64,000 nucleotides of DNA from Bacillus_BA fengqiuensis. Lineage in GTDB: Bacteria; Bacillota; Bacilli; Bacillales; Bacillaceae_H. A model generated the notes under the pieces. It was not told where the DNA came from and searched no databases. It worked only from the letters and a program-made list of their open reading frames with translations. The position numbers were made by a program, and so were the translations under genes. Shown here piece by piece: positions 49,690 through 58,220 of the stretch. Within the stretch, counting starts at the first letter, position 1. Every line of letters starts with the position of its first letter. The stretch lies in NCBI GenBank assembly GCA_030813035.1, contig JAUSTV010000003.1. One strand, 5' to 3'.

Positions 49690-50802
49690 TTATACATACC
49701 ATAGCTCTTTTCCATTTTTGAAGACTTGATCGATCGTTCCGCCGCCCAAACATTCTTCACCGTCGTAAAAGACAACGGCCTGTCCAGGAGTAATCGCTCG
49801 GATTGGTTCATCAAAAATAACCTTAACTGTGTTGTCGTCCATTTTTTGTACCGTTACTTTATTGTCCGCCTGACGATAACGGAATTTCGCTGTACATGTA
49901 AATGAATCAGAACGTTCTTTGTCACTTACCCAACTGACATTTGTTGCGGTAATCGAATCAGAGTAAAGAACATCATTATGGAAGCCCTGGTCCACATATA
50001 AAATGTTCTTCTCTAAATTCTTCCCGACAGCAAACCACGGTTCACCGCTTCCGCCGATGCCAAGCCCGTGACGCTGGCCAATCGTATAGTACATTAAGCC
50101 GTCATGTTTGCCTTTTACTTCGCCATCCAGTGTTTGCATCTCTCCTGGCTGTGCTGGTAAATATTGGCTTAAGAACTCTTTGAAGTTACGCTCTCCGATA
50201 AAACAAATACCGGTACTGTCCTTTTTGGCTGCTGTTGCCAATCCGGCTTCTTTCGCAATCTCACGCACCTTTGCCTTATCGATGTTTCCAATCGGGAACA
50301 TCACCTTTGACAATTGCTCTTGCCCGAGCTGATTTAAGAAATACGTTTGGTCTTTATTCTCATCTAAACCGCGAAGCATTTTGTATTCTCCGTCCCGATA
50401 CTCCACGCGAGCGTAATGCCCTGTTGCCAAATAATCCGCTCCAAGGGTCATCGCATGCTCCAAAAACGCTTTGAACTTAATTTCTTTATTGCACATCACA
50501 TCCGGATTCGGTGTACGTCCTGCTTTATATTCATCTAAGAAGTACGTAAATACCTTGTCCCAATATTGTTTTTCGAAGTTGACCGCATAATAGGGTATAC
50601 CGATTTGGTTACATACACGAATCACATCATTATAGTCTTCCGTCGCGGTACATACTCCGTTTTCATCCGTATCATCCCAGTTTTTCATGAAAATCCCGAT
50701 TACATCATATCCCTGCTCTTTTAACAGCAAGGCTGCAACGGACGAATCGACCCCGCCGCTCATTCCTACAACGACACGTGTGTCTTTTGGTGCCTTTGTC
50801 AA
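49690..50802 (-). CDS. mnmA: tRNA-specific 2-thiouridylase MnmA
   Basis: MnmA adds sulfur to C2 of U34 in tRNA Lys, Glu and Gln. The 370-residue protein has the PP-loop VVGMSGGVDSSVAALL, catalytic cysteines in NPDVMCNKEIKF and STGICFIGERNF, and the C-terminal beta domain. Start is TTG 50800-50802, six bases from GGAGGTG; an upstream GTG is inside that site. It follows iscS by 16 bases, fitting the model in which IscS (YrvO) passes sulfur directly to MnmA. Confidence 0.97.
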   Translation of the reverse strand: MTKAPKDTRVVVGMSGGVDSSVAALLLKEQGYDVIGIFMKNWDDTDENGVCTATEDYNDVIRVCNQIGIPYYAVNFEKQYWDKVFTYFLDEYKAGRTPNPDVMCNKEIKFKAFLEHAMTLGADYLATGHYARVEYRDGEYKMLRGLDENKDQTYFLNQLGQEQLSKVMFPIGNIDKAKVREIAKEAGLATAAKKDSTGICFIGERNFKEFLSQYLPAQPGEMQTLDGEVKGKHDGLMYYTIGQRHGLGIGGSGEPWFAVGKNLEKNILYVDQGFHNDVLYSDSITATNVSWVSDKERSDSFTCTAKFRYRQADNKVTVQKMDDNTVKVIFDEPIRAITPGQAVVFYDGEECLGGGTIDQVFKNGKELWYV

Positions 50803-50818
50803 CTTGTTCACCTCCGTA

Positions 50819-51961
50819 TTATTTGACTAGCCGTTTGACAATTCGGGCCGTTTCATGTGCCGCTTTTTCGACTTGCTCCATTGTCGTTCCAAGACCAAAA
50901 CTAAAACGAATCGATGAAATCAACCGATCTGAATCTTTCCCAAACATCGCCACTAACACGTGGGATGGATCAATCGAACCCGCTGTACAAGCAGAACCGC
51001 TTGAGACAGCGATTCCCGCTAAATCAAGATTCACAAGCATTGATTCCACATTTGTTCCAGGAAAAGCAATGTTTAAAACATGCGGAAGCGAGGAATCAAG
51101 CGTTCCATTAACCGAAAACTCAACCCCTTCTTCTTGAAAAACGCTAATCATCTTTTGTTTATATTGTGTGTATTGAACTGCTTTTTCAGCCAGGGTTCGT
51201 TGGGAGAGCACTACAGCTTCTTCAAACCCCGCAATACTGGCTACATTCTCTGTACCCGCTCTTCTTTTTCTCTCCTGTTCTCCCCCAAACAATAGCGGAG
51301 ACAGCGGAACATGCGAAGCCGCATACAAGAAACCGATTCCTTTTGGTCCATTGATTTTATGAGAAGATACAGATAAAAGGTCGATTCCCAGCTGTTTTAC
51401 ATCTATCGAAAGAAGTCCGTATGCCTGCACAGCATCTGTGTGAAAAAACGCCTGATGACCCTTTAGTATTTCACCTATTTCAACGATTGGCTGAATCGTT
51501 CCTACTTCATTGTTTCCATACATGATGGAGACAAGAATCGTATCATCTGTTAACGATTCTTGCAACTGTTTTGCACTGATCCGTCCTGTTTCATCCACCG
51601 GCAGATAGGTCACTTGAAACCCTTGCTTCTCTAATGCCTGACACGTATGGAGAACGGCATGATGTTCAATTTGGGTCGTAATAATATGATTTCCTTTATC
51701 GCGATTCGCAAGAGCTGCTCCGGTCAAAGCCATATTATCCGCTTCCGTGCCGCCGCTTGTGAAAATAATTTCATTTGGCTTTGCCCCGATGCTTGAAGCC
51801 ATGGTCTGACGAGCTTCATCTACATAATGTCTGCTTTCTCGCCCATAAAAGTGAATGCTTGAAGGGTTTCCGAATACATCCTTCATCACCGCTGTCATTT
51901 TATCGATCACAGCCGGATGCATCGGGGATGTTGCCGCATGATCTAAATAAATTCGTTCCAA
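50819..51961 (-). CDS. iscS: Cysteine desulfurase YrvO (IscS-like)
   Basis: PLP enzyme of 380 residues that moves sulfur from cysteine to a persulfide. Motifs: YLDHAATSPMHPAV, SGGTEADNMA, DAVQAYG, SVSSHKINGPKGIGF (PLP lysine) and SSGSACTAGS (catalytic cysteine). Start TTG 51959-51961, eight bases after AAGGAG. With mnmA it forms the tRNA thiolation pair; in B. subtilis YrvO is the dedicated donor for MnmA. Downstream of cymR across a repeat. Confidence 0.95.
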   Translation of the reverse strand: MERIYLDHAATSPMHPAVIDKMTAVMKDVFGNPSSIHFYGRESRHYVDEARQTMASSIGAKPNEIIFTSGGTEADNMALTGAALANRDKGNHIITTQIEHHAVLHTCQALEKQGFQVTYLPVDETGRISAKQLQESLTDDTILVSIMYGNNEVGTIQPIVEIGEILKGHQAFFHTDAVQAYGLLSIDVKQLGIDLLSVSSHKINGPKGIGFLYAASHVPLSPLLFGGEQERKRRAGTENVASIAGFEEAVVLSQRTLAEKAVQYTQYKQKMISVFQEEGVEFSVNGTLDSSLPHVLNIAFPGTNVESMLVNLDLAGIAVSSGSACTAGSIDPSHVLVAMFGKDSDRLISSIRFSFGLGTTMEQVEKAAHETARIVKRLVK

Positions 51962-51979
51962 TCTTAACACTCCTTCCAT

Positions 51980-52128
51980 AAGAAAAGCGCAAGCGCCTTG
52001 GTCAGCTCGTGAAGGAAATAGGAAAAGACCCGGAAGGCGCTCTTTGCCTTACGAGGGCTTTTGTCTTTTCCACAGCGAGCTAGGCGCTGGAGCTAGACAC
52101 CCGTCATCGAAAAAGTTATACTTTCTTA
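51980..52128 (+). repeat. Dispersed repeat, family A copy 2
   Basis: About 149 bp beginning AGAAAAGCGCAAGCGCCTTGG and ending GCGAGCTAGGCGCTGG, AGCTAGACAC, TATACTTTCTTA, matching both ends of copy 1 with a shorter centre (GCGCTCTTTGCCTTACGAGGG). It lies in the cymR-iscS gap, reaching close to the iscS ribosome site. Confidence 0.8.
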
Positions 52129-52167
52129 CCTTTAAACAAAGCCTTCCCGCATGCTGCAGGAATGGCT

Positions 52168-52584
52168 CTATATATAAAACATGTAGGAAGCTGCGTCTCC
52201 ATCGCTGTGATTCGCTAAATCTTCCAATGTCGTGCTATCAAGCACTTCCCTGACCGCATCTCTAATCCGAATCCATAGCTCTCGTTTAGCCGGCTCCTCT
52301 TCTTCTAAACCTTCTACGGGGCTGATAGGCCCTTCCAATACGGAAATGATGTCACCCGCCGTGATAAGTGAAGGCTCTTTGGCCAAAATATACCCTCCAT
52401 AAGCCCCTCTTATACTCTTTACCAACCCTGCGTTACGTAAAGGCGAAATGAGCTGCTCCAAATAATGCTCAGATAGATCATGCGTTTGCGCAATCGTCTT
52501 CAAAGAGATGGGCCCTTCCCCAAACTTTTTCGCTAATTCAATCATAATCGTTAATCCATAACGCCCTTTTGTTGAAATCTTCAT
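52168..52584 (-). CDS. cymR: Cysteine metabolism repressor CymR
   Basis: 138-residue Rrf2-family winged-helix regulator. MKISTKGRYGLTIMIELAKKF, then LSEHYLEQLISPLRNAGLVKSIRGAYGGY is the DNA-binding part; the C-terminus holds EEPAKRELWIRIRDAV. It has no cysteine, so it cannot bind an iron-sulfur cluster like IscR. With CysK bound, CymR of B. subtilis represses cysteine genes including the mccAB operon, which is also in this window. ATG 52582-52584. Confidence 0.96.
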   Translation of the reverse strand: MKISTKGRYGLTIMIELAKKFGEGPISLKTIAQTHDLSEHYLEQLISPLRNAGLVKSIRGAYGGYILAKEPSLITAGDIISVLEGPISPVEGLEEEEPAKRELWIRIRDAVREVLDSTTLEDLANHSDGDAASYMFYI

Positions 52585-52769
52585 ACCCGTCACCCTTTCA
52601 TGTCCGTTTTCACTTCTCTATATTAAGTCCTTCTATTATATCAAGTATTCCTATCGTTATTATACAAAAAGTTAAGACCATGACATTATAGCATACTATT
52701 CATATGAGATGCATTTCCACCGGCAGTTGCCTATAATAGATTTCATGTATATCAATAGGAGAGATAAAT

Positions 52770-54041
52770 ATGAGCAAAAAACCACTTGCCTTCCGCATGC
52801 GTCCAAACCGGCTTGAAGATGTCATTGGACAGCAGCACCTTGTGGGAGAGGGAAAAATCATTCATCGGATGGTAAAAGCCAATCATGTTAGCTCCATGAT
52901 TTTATACGGTCCTCCCGGCACAGGGAAGACAACGATTGCTACAGCGATTGCGAAAAGCACCAATACCGCGTTTCGACAGTTAAATGCTGTCGTGAATAAC
53001 AAGAAAGATATGGAAATCGTTGCCCAAGAAGCCAAAATGTCCGGCAAAGTGATTTTATTGCTGGATGAAGTCCATCGTCTTGATAAAGCAAAACAAGACT
53101 TTCTTCTTCCTTACCTTGAAAACGGAATGATTACCTTGATTGGAGCCACAACAAGCAATCCATATCATGCCATTAATCCGGCGATTCGCAGCCGATGTCA
53201 AATTTTCGAACTAAAGCCTCTCACACCTGAAGAAATAAAGATTGCCCTTTTACGTTCTTTAGAAGATGAACAGAACGGTCTAGGTCGTGAGCTTGTAGAA
53301 ATTACCGAAGAAGCCCTTGAACATTTTGCCTCAGCTTGCAATGGTGATGTCCGCTCTGCTCTCAGTGCTCTTGAGTTGGCCGTCTTATCAACCGATCCTG
53401 ATAAACAAGGAAAAATCATCGTTGACGTGGCTATTGCCGAAGAATGTTTGCAAAAAAAATACCTGACACATGATAAAAACGGCGATGCCCACTATGACGT
53501 CCTATCCGCCTTCCAAAAATCCATTCGCGGGAGTGATGTGAACGCCGCATTGCACTACTTAGGGAGACTCATCGAAGCAGGAGACTTAATCAGCATTAAC
53601 AGAAGACTCATTGTCATCGCCTATGAGGACATCGGGCTCGCTAACCCTCAGGCTGCTCCAAGGACACTTGCGGCCATTGAATCAGCTGAAAGGCTTGGTT
53701 TTCCAGAAGCCCGTATTCCTCTCGCTAACGCCGTCATTGAGCTCTGTCTGTCTCCGAAGTCAAATTCGGCTTATAAAGCCCTTGATGCCGCCCTTTCTGA
53801 TATCCGTAAAGGACAGACAGGAGAAATACCGCCCCATTTAAAGGACGCTCATTATAAAGGAGCAGAGAAACTCGGGCGCGGCGTTGATTATTTGTATCCG
53901 CACGATTATGAAAGCGGATGGGTAAAACAGCAGTATTTACCGAACCGCATTAAAAACCAGAAATATTATGAACCGAAAAAGACAGGAAAATTCGAACAGG
54001 CTCTCGCCCAAATCTACGAAAAAATCAATCATCATAAGTAA
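52770..54041 (+). CDS. rarA: Replication-associated recombination AAA+ ATPase RarA
   Basis: 423-residue RarA/MgsA/WRNIP1 family. Motifs: RMRPNRLEDVIGQQHLVG, LYGPPGTGKTTIATAIA (Walker A), LLLDEVHRLDKAKQDFLL (Walker B), IGATTSNPYHAINPAIRSRC (sensor and arginine finger), and the C-terminal tetramer domain with GRGVDYLYPHDY. It acts at stalled replication forks. Plus strand, divergent from cymR, with its stop codon inside a perfect hairpin. Confidence 0.96.
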   Translation: MSKKPLAFRMRPNRLEDVIGQQHLVGEGKIIHRMVKANHVSSMILYGPPGTGKTTIATAIAKSTNTAFRQLNAVVNNKKDMEIVAQEAKMSGKVILLLDEVHRLDKAKQDFLLPYLENGMITLIGATTSNPYHAINPAIRSRCQIFELKPLTPEEIKIALLRSLEDEQNGLGRELVEITEEALEHFASACNGDVRSALSALELAVLSTDPDKQGKIIVDVAIAEECLQKKYLTHDKNGDAHYDVLSAFQKSIRGSDVNAALHYLGRLIEAGDLISINRRLIVIAYEDIGLANPQAAPRTLAAIESAERLGFPEARIPLANAVIELCLSPKSNSAYKALDAALSDIRKGQTGEIPPHLKDAHYKGAEKLGRGVDYLYPHDYESGWVKQQYLPNRIKNQKYYEPKKTGKFEQALAQIYEKINHHK

Positions 54042-54077
54042 GGAGACATGGACGAAATCGTCCATGTCTCCTTACTT
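54036..54077 (+). terminator. Perfect 20-bp hairpin at the end of rarA
   Basis: 54036-54055 pairs perfectly with 54058-54077 around a two-base gap (in practice a four-base loop). The rarA TAA (54039-54041) is part of the left arm. T-run after the stem is poor (ATGTCTAATAAAA). Confidence 0.85.
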
Positions 54078-54302
54078 ATGTCTAATAAAAATTATAAGAG
54101 ATGAGAACCGTGTAAAGATTTCGGACTGACTTTTAACTTATTTGAATGGAACAAAAGCAAAAAGCAAAGACCGATGTAAAAGGTGAACATGGAATTGCAT
54201 AGAAGAAATCTATCAAATTAGAAAAACAGACAAAACGTATAATGACACGCTTAATGGGCAAGTCTATTATACAAGAAACTATCAATGACGGGAGTTGATC
54301 TT

Positions 54303-54974
54303 GTGAAGGTTAGACAGGATGCCTGGTCCCATGATGACGATTTATTATTAGCTGAAACGGTGCTTCGCCATATTCGTGAGGGCGGTACACAGCTGGCGGC
54401 TTTTGATGAAGTAGGCGACAAATTAAACAGGACTTCTGCAGCATGCGGTTTCCGGTGGAATGCAGAAGTTCGAAAAAGATACAACGAAGCAATTGCTCTA
54501 GCAAAAAAACAACGCAAAGAAAGAAAACGGGCGCTGGAACACTCACAGAAAAATGCCCAAAAAGCAGCGGCACCCTCCGCGAGTTCAATCTCTTCAATTC
54601 TTGAGAACAACTCGAAGGAATATTTCATTGAAGAACATGCAACCGAATTGATGGCTCCACTTCAAAATATAGGACTAAATGAAGTGATTCAGTTTTTATG
54701 TCAAATCCGATCTAACCAATCGCAGTCCCATGTTTTAGTTAAACAAAATGAAGCACTTCGACAAGAAAACGAACAGTTGGCCATTCAAAACAAACAGCTG
54801 GAGTCAAAACTCGCACAATTACAAAAGCAACAAGCTACCATTCAAGAAGACTATCAAACACTTCTGCAGATTATGCAACGGGCAAGACAGTTAGTATCGT
54901 TAGAAGAAAACGAACTTTCTCCGCCTGCTTTCCTGACCGAAGGAGAAGTAAATACTCAAGTGTTTTCGACTTAA
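54303..54974 (+). CDS. RsfA family prespore-specific regulator
   Basis: 223-residue protein. The N-terminus (VRQDAWSHDDDLLLAETVLRHIREGGTQLAAFDEVGDKLNRTSAACGFRWNAEVRK) is the Myb/SANT-like DNA-binding domain of RsfA, and a long coiled coil rich in Q, E and K follows (about residues 145-195). RsfA of B. subtilis modifies sigma-F-dependent transcription in the forespore; several paralogs such as YlbO exist, so I give no symbol. GTG 54303-54305 has GGGAG eight bases upstream; an earlier ATG at 54285 has no site. Confidence 0.88.
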   Translation: MKVRQDAWSHDDDLLLAETVLRHIREGGTQLAAFDEVGDKLNRTSAACGFRWNAEVRKRYNEAIALAKKQRKERKRALEHSQKNAQKAAAPSASSISSILENNSKEYFIEEHATELMAPLQNIGLNEVIQFLCQIRSNQSQSHVLVKQNEALRQENEQLAIQNKQLESKLAQLQKQQATIQEDYQTLLQIMQRARQLVSLEENELSPPAFLTEGEVNTQVFST

Positions 54975-55150
54975 GAAAAGCGGAACGAGACAAGTTACAG
55001 CTAAAAACGCTCACGTCCTGTGAGCAACGCTGTAACCCTCGCCATCCATGGCTCTTCCCCATAGGAAATTTAAGCTTCTTCCTGCGGAGTCGCTTTTTGA
55101 CTCCGCAGGAAGAAGCGAAATTGCCGTAGGGGCTGGCTCGTGCAGCTGGA
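54974..55150 (+). repeat. Diverged family A-like repeat with long hairpin
   Basis: Starts AAGAAAAGCGGAAC after the rsfA-like stop, contains AACGCTCACGTCCTGTGAGC and AACGCTG like the centre of copy 1, and a perfect 18-bp hairpin, 55074-55091 with 55099-55116 (loop GCTTTTT). No ORF. Confidence 0.6.
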
Positions 55151-55157
55151 CAACATA

Positions 55158-55195
55158 AAAAAAGCTTTTCAGCCTAAAGGCTGAAAAGCTTTTTT
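55158..55195. terminator. Terminator of tcdA
   Basis: AAAAAAGCTTTTCAGCC, loop TAAA, GGCTGAAAAGCTTTTTT (55158-55174 and 55179-55195). Bidirectional; the right arm overlaps the tcdA stop codon. Confidence 0.95.
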
Positions 55196-55964
55196 AACGC
55201 CCGTCTTGACCGACGCGATGAATCGGAATATCCTTTAACAACTCTGTAATGACATATCCGCCCATGATCAATCCCGCTACCGACGGAACAAAAGCATTCG
55301 AGGATGGCGGCATTTTCGCTTTGCGAATTTCTGCTTGATCGTTCCCGACTACTTTACGCACGTCTTCACGAATAACGATTGGACTTTCGTCCGAAAACAC
55401 AACCGGAATTCCTTTGCGAATTCCTTCTTTGCGTAAACGTGTACGGACAACCTTGGCAATTGGATCTGTATGGGTCTTCGAAATATCGGCAATGCGAAAG
55501 CGGGTAGGGTCCATTTTATTGGCCGCTCCCATACTTGAAATGATTGGGATATCACGTTTCAAGCATTCTTTCATCAAATGGATTTTATATGAAATCGTAT
55601 CAGAAGCATCCACCACAAAATCCGGATTGTAGCTGAAAAACTCTTCATATGTCTCTTCTGTATAGAACATTTTTAAGGCAATGACTTCACATTCCGGATT
55701 AATATCTGCCACACGCTCTTTCATTAGTTCCACCTTCTGGCGGCCTACTGTAGACAGTAGGGCATGGATTTGGCGATTTACATTCGTAATGTCCACGTCA
55801 TCTTTGTCAACTAAAACCAGTCGGCCTACACCAGAGCGTGCCAATGCCTCCACTGAAAATGACCCCACTCCTCCAATTCCGAGAACTGCCACTGTACTTC
55901 CTTTTAACTTCTCAAGCCCTTCTTTTCCTATTGCAAGCTCGTTACGCGAAAATTGATGCAACAT
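55194..55964 (-). CDS. tcdA: tRNA threonylcarbamoyladenosine dehydratase TcdA
   Basis: 256-residue E1-like ATP-dependent enzyme (YrvM) that cyclises t6A37 in tRNA to ct6A. MLHQFSRNELAIGKEGLEKL, VAVLGIGGVGSFSVEALARSGVG (nucleotide-binding), LVDKDDVDITNVNRQIHAL, and DASDTISYK, then SMGAANKMDPTRF are the family segments. ATG 55962-55964 behind GGAG. It is downstream of 6S RNA and the aspS gene on the same strand. Confidence 0.95.
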   Translation of the reverse strand: MLHQFSRNELAIGKEGLEKLKGSTVAVLGIGGVGSFSVEALARSGVGRLVLVDKDDVDITNVNRQIHALLSTVGRQKVELMKERVADINPECEVIALKMFYTEETYEEFFSYNPDFVVDASDTISYKIHLMKECLKRDIPIISSMGAANKMDPTRFRIADISKTHTDPIAKVVRTRLRKEGIRKGIPVVFSDESPIVIREDVRKVVGNDQAEIRKAKMPPSSNAFVPSVAGLIMGGYVITELLKDIPIHRVGQDGR

Positions 55965-56130
55965 CTGCTTCACACTCCGTTCATTTTCTTTTCTTCCGCC
56001 GTATTTGTTTAGAATTTGACTACATCATGGTTTTTATCCCGCTCTCATAGGCTATATCGCTGACTGATTGCAGGCTCCTGTTTTTAAATCAACTAATTCT
56101 ATTGGTTTTAATTGTTTTAGAAACTGCATA

Positions 56131-56163
56131 TGAAAACCCTATGCAGATGTACTACATAGGGTT
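56131..56163 (-). terminator. Terminator of 6S RNA
   Basis: AACCCTATG (minus strand, 56155-56163) pairs with CATAGGGTT (56135-56143), followed by TTTCATATG. Lies about 20 bp after the mature 6S 3' end. Confidence 0.8.
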
Positions 56164-56179
56164 GAATATACGGATAAAG

Positions 56180-56365
56180 GAAAGTCCCAATCGTGCCGTC
56201 TTCAGATGCCTTCGTTTTGAACCCGCTCACAGCAGGTGGGTGCTCTGTTTCGACGATTGTAAGTCCTTTAGCCAAAGGCATTTACGCTAATCGAAAACTC
56301 CGAGCTCCCTTATAACTTATTGTTCGGTCAAAACAATAGGTTATAAGACGAACACATCAGGACTT
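56180..56365 (-). ncRNA. bsrA: 6S RNA (6S-1 type, BsrA)
   Basis: 6S RNA mimics an open promoter and binds the sigma-A holoenzyme. On the minus strand it begins AAGTCCTGATGTG and ends with GGGACTT, and the ends AAGTCC and GGACTT (56182-56187) pair. The AAGGGAGCTCGGAG region is like B. subtilis 6S-1. Length about 186. The promoter puts transcription start about 10 bases earlier, in line with the known longer precursor. The place between aspS and tcdA (yrvM) is the same as bsrA in B. subtilis. Confidence 0.92.
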
Positions 56366-56381
56366 CTTGCTTCTTGAGATT

Positions 56382-56410
56382 ATCCTATCATAGAACAATT
56401 TTGTTTTCAA
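56382..56410 (-). promoter_or_regulatory. Promoter of 6S RNA
   Basis: TTGAAA (56405-56410), 17 bases, TAGGAT (56382-56387) on the minus strand. Expected start at about 56375. Confidence 0.75.
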
Positions 56411-56428
56411 GTTTGCAAAAAGGATATT

Positions 56429-58204
56429 TTACTCACTCTTTTTAGCTCGTGTTTCCAGATGAAGCTCGGCTAATTGCGCTGAACTAACTTCTCCCGGCGC
56501 GTCTGTCAGTATACAGCTCGCACTTGCTGTTTTCGGGAATGCAATGGTATCACGTAAGTTCGTGCGTCCTGCCAACAGCATGACAAGACGGTCAAGGCCT
56601 AAGGCAATACCGCCGTGCGGAGGCGTTCCGTACTCAAAAGCTTCCAATAAGAAACCGAATTGTTCATAAGCTTGCTCAAGCGTAAACCCGAGTACCTGGA
56701 ACATTTTTTCTTGAATGTCACGCTCGTAAATACGAAGCGAACCGCCGCCAAGCTCATAGCCGTTTAAGACTAAGTCGTAAGCTTGAGCACGTACCTTTCC
56801 TGGGTCCGTATCTAAATATTGAAGATCGTCACGCACCGGCATTGTAAATGGATGATGTGCCGCATAATAACGTCCCTCTTCCTCAGCGTATTCCAAAAGC
56901 GGCCAATCTGTTACCCATAAGAAGTTGAATTTCGTTTCATCAATTAAACCTAACTCTTTTCCAAGCTTCAAACGAAGTCCGCCTAACGCATCTGCCACTA
57001 CACTTTTCTTATCGGCAACAAATAATAATAAATCGCCGGCAGACGCTTCCAATGCATCTGTGAACTGCTTTTGCCCGTCTTCATTAAAGAACTTCGCGAT
57101 AGGACCTTTTAGGCCGTCTTCTTCTACTTTTAACCATGCCAGCCCTTTTGCTCCGTAGATCGCTGCATATTCTTGCAAACCGTCAATGTCTTTGCGTGAA
57201 TAGTTCGCGGCAGCACCCTTTACATTAATGGCTTTTACTTGTCCTCCATTTTGAACGGCTCCGCTGAACACTTTAAAACCGCACTCTTTGACAAACTCCG
57301 AAAGATCGACTAGTTCCATCTCAAAGCGAGTATCCGGCTTATCGGAACCATAGCGGCTCATGGCCTCATCATAAGCCATGCGCGGGAATGGCGCCGCAAC
57401 ATCCATACCTTTTACATCTTTCATCACTTTTACCATCATGTTCTCTGTTAGCTCAATGATTTCATCTTGTGTCAAGAAAGATGTTTCAATATCGACTTGC
57501 GTAAATTCCGGCTGGCGGTCTGCACGTAAATCCTCGTCACGGAAGCAGCGTGCAATTTGATAATAGCGTTCAAACCCAGAAACCATTAATAATTGTTTAA
57601 AGATTTGCGGTGATTGCGGAAGTGCATAAAACTCACCTGGATGTACACGGCTTGGCACTAGATAATCACGGGCACCTTCTGGCGTACTCTTTGTTAAAAT
57701 AGGCGTTTCCACATCCAAAAAGTCATGATTGTCCAAGTAGTTGCGGATTGTTTTCGTCACATCACTGCGCATTTTCATCGTCTCGAACATAACCGGACGG
57801 CGCAAATCCAAATAACGATATTTCAAACGAACATCTTCCGCTACGTCCGTTTTATCTTCAATCATGAACGGAGGTGTTTTTGCTTTATTTAAAATGGTGA
57901 CTGCCTCTGCTTGTACTTCAATTTTGCCTGTCTTTAAATTGGCATTGATGGTACCTTCTTCACGTGCCACAACTTTCCCTTCAATGTGAAGGACAAATTC
58001 GTTGCGTACGCTTTCTGCTATCTTTAATGCTTCAGCTGATACTTCCGGATTAAAAACAACCTGTACCACACCCGTACGATCACGAAAATCAATGAAAATA
58101 AGACCGCCCAAATCACGGCGTTTTTGAACCCACCCTTTTAGTTTAACGGATTCGCCTATTGCTTTTTCTGTTACTTCCCCGCAGTAATAAGATCTGCCTC
58201 TCAT
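56429..58204 (-). CDS. aspS: Aspartyl-tRNA synthetase
   Basis: 591-residue bacterial-type class II AspRS. OB-fold anticodon domain (VKLKGWVQKRRDLGGLIFIDFRDRTGVVQVV), FRDEDLRADRQPEFTQ (motif 2), a large GAD insert (about 290-420), and GGIALGLDRLVMLLAG (motif 3). Second gene after hisS with 16 bp between them, so it shares the T-box leader. ATG 58202-58204 behind AAGGGGG. Confidence 0.98.
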   Translation of the reverse strand: MRGRSYYCGEVTEKAIGESVKLKGWVQKRRDLGGLIFIDFRDRTGVVQVVFNPEVSAEALKIAESVRNEFVLHIEGKVVAREEGTINANLKTGKIEVQAEAVTILNKAKTPPFMIEDKTDVAEDVRLKYRYLDLRRPVMFETMKMRSDVTKTIRNYLDNHDFLDVETPILTKSTPEGARDYLVPSRVHPGEFYALPQSPQIFKQLLMVSGFERYYQIARCFRDEDLRADRQPEFTQVDIETSFLTQDEIIELTENMMVKVMKDVKGMDVAAPFPRMAYDEAMSRYGSDKPDTRFEMELVDLSEFVKECGFKVFSGAVQNGGQVKAINVKGAAANYSRKDIDGLQEYAAIYGAKGLAWLKVEEDGLKGPIAKFFNEDGQKQFTDALEASAGDLLLFVADKKSVVADALGGLRLKLGKELGLIDETKFNFLWVTDWPLLEYAEEEGRYYAAHHPFTMPVRDDLQYLDTDPGKVRAQAYDLVLNGYELGGGSLRIYERDIQEKMFQVLGFTLEQAYEQFGFLLEAFEYGTPPHGGIALGLDRLVMLLAGRTNLRDTIAFPKTASASCILTDAPGEVSSAQLAELHLETRAKKSE

Positions 58205-58220
58205 GATGGATATCCCCCTT

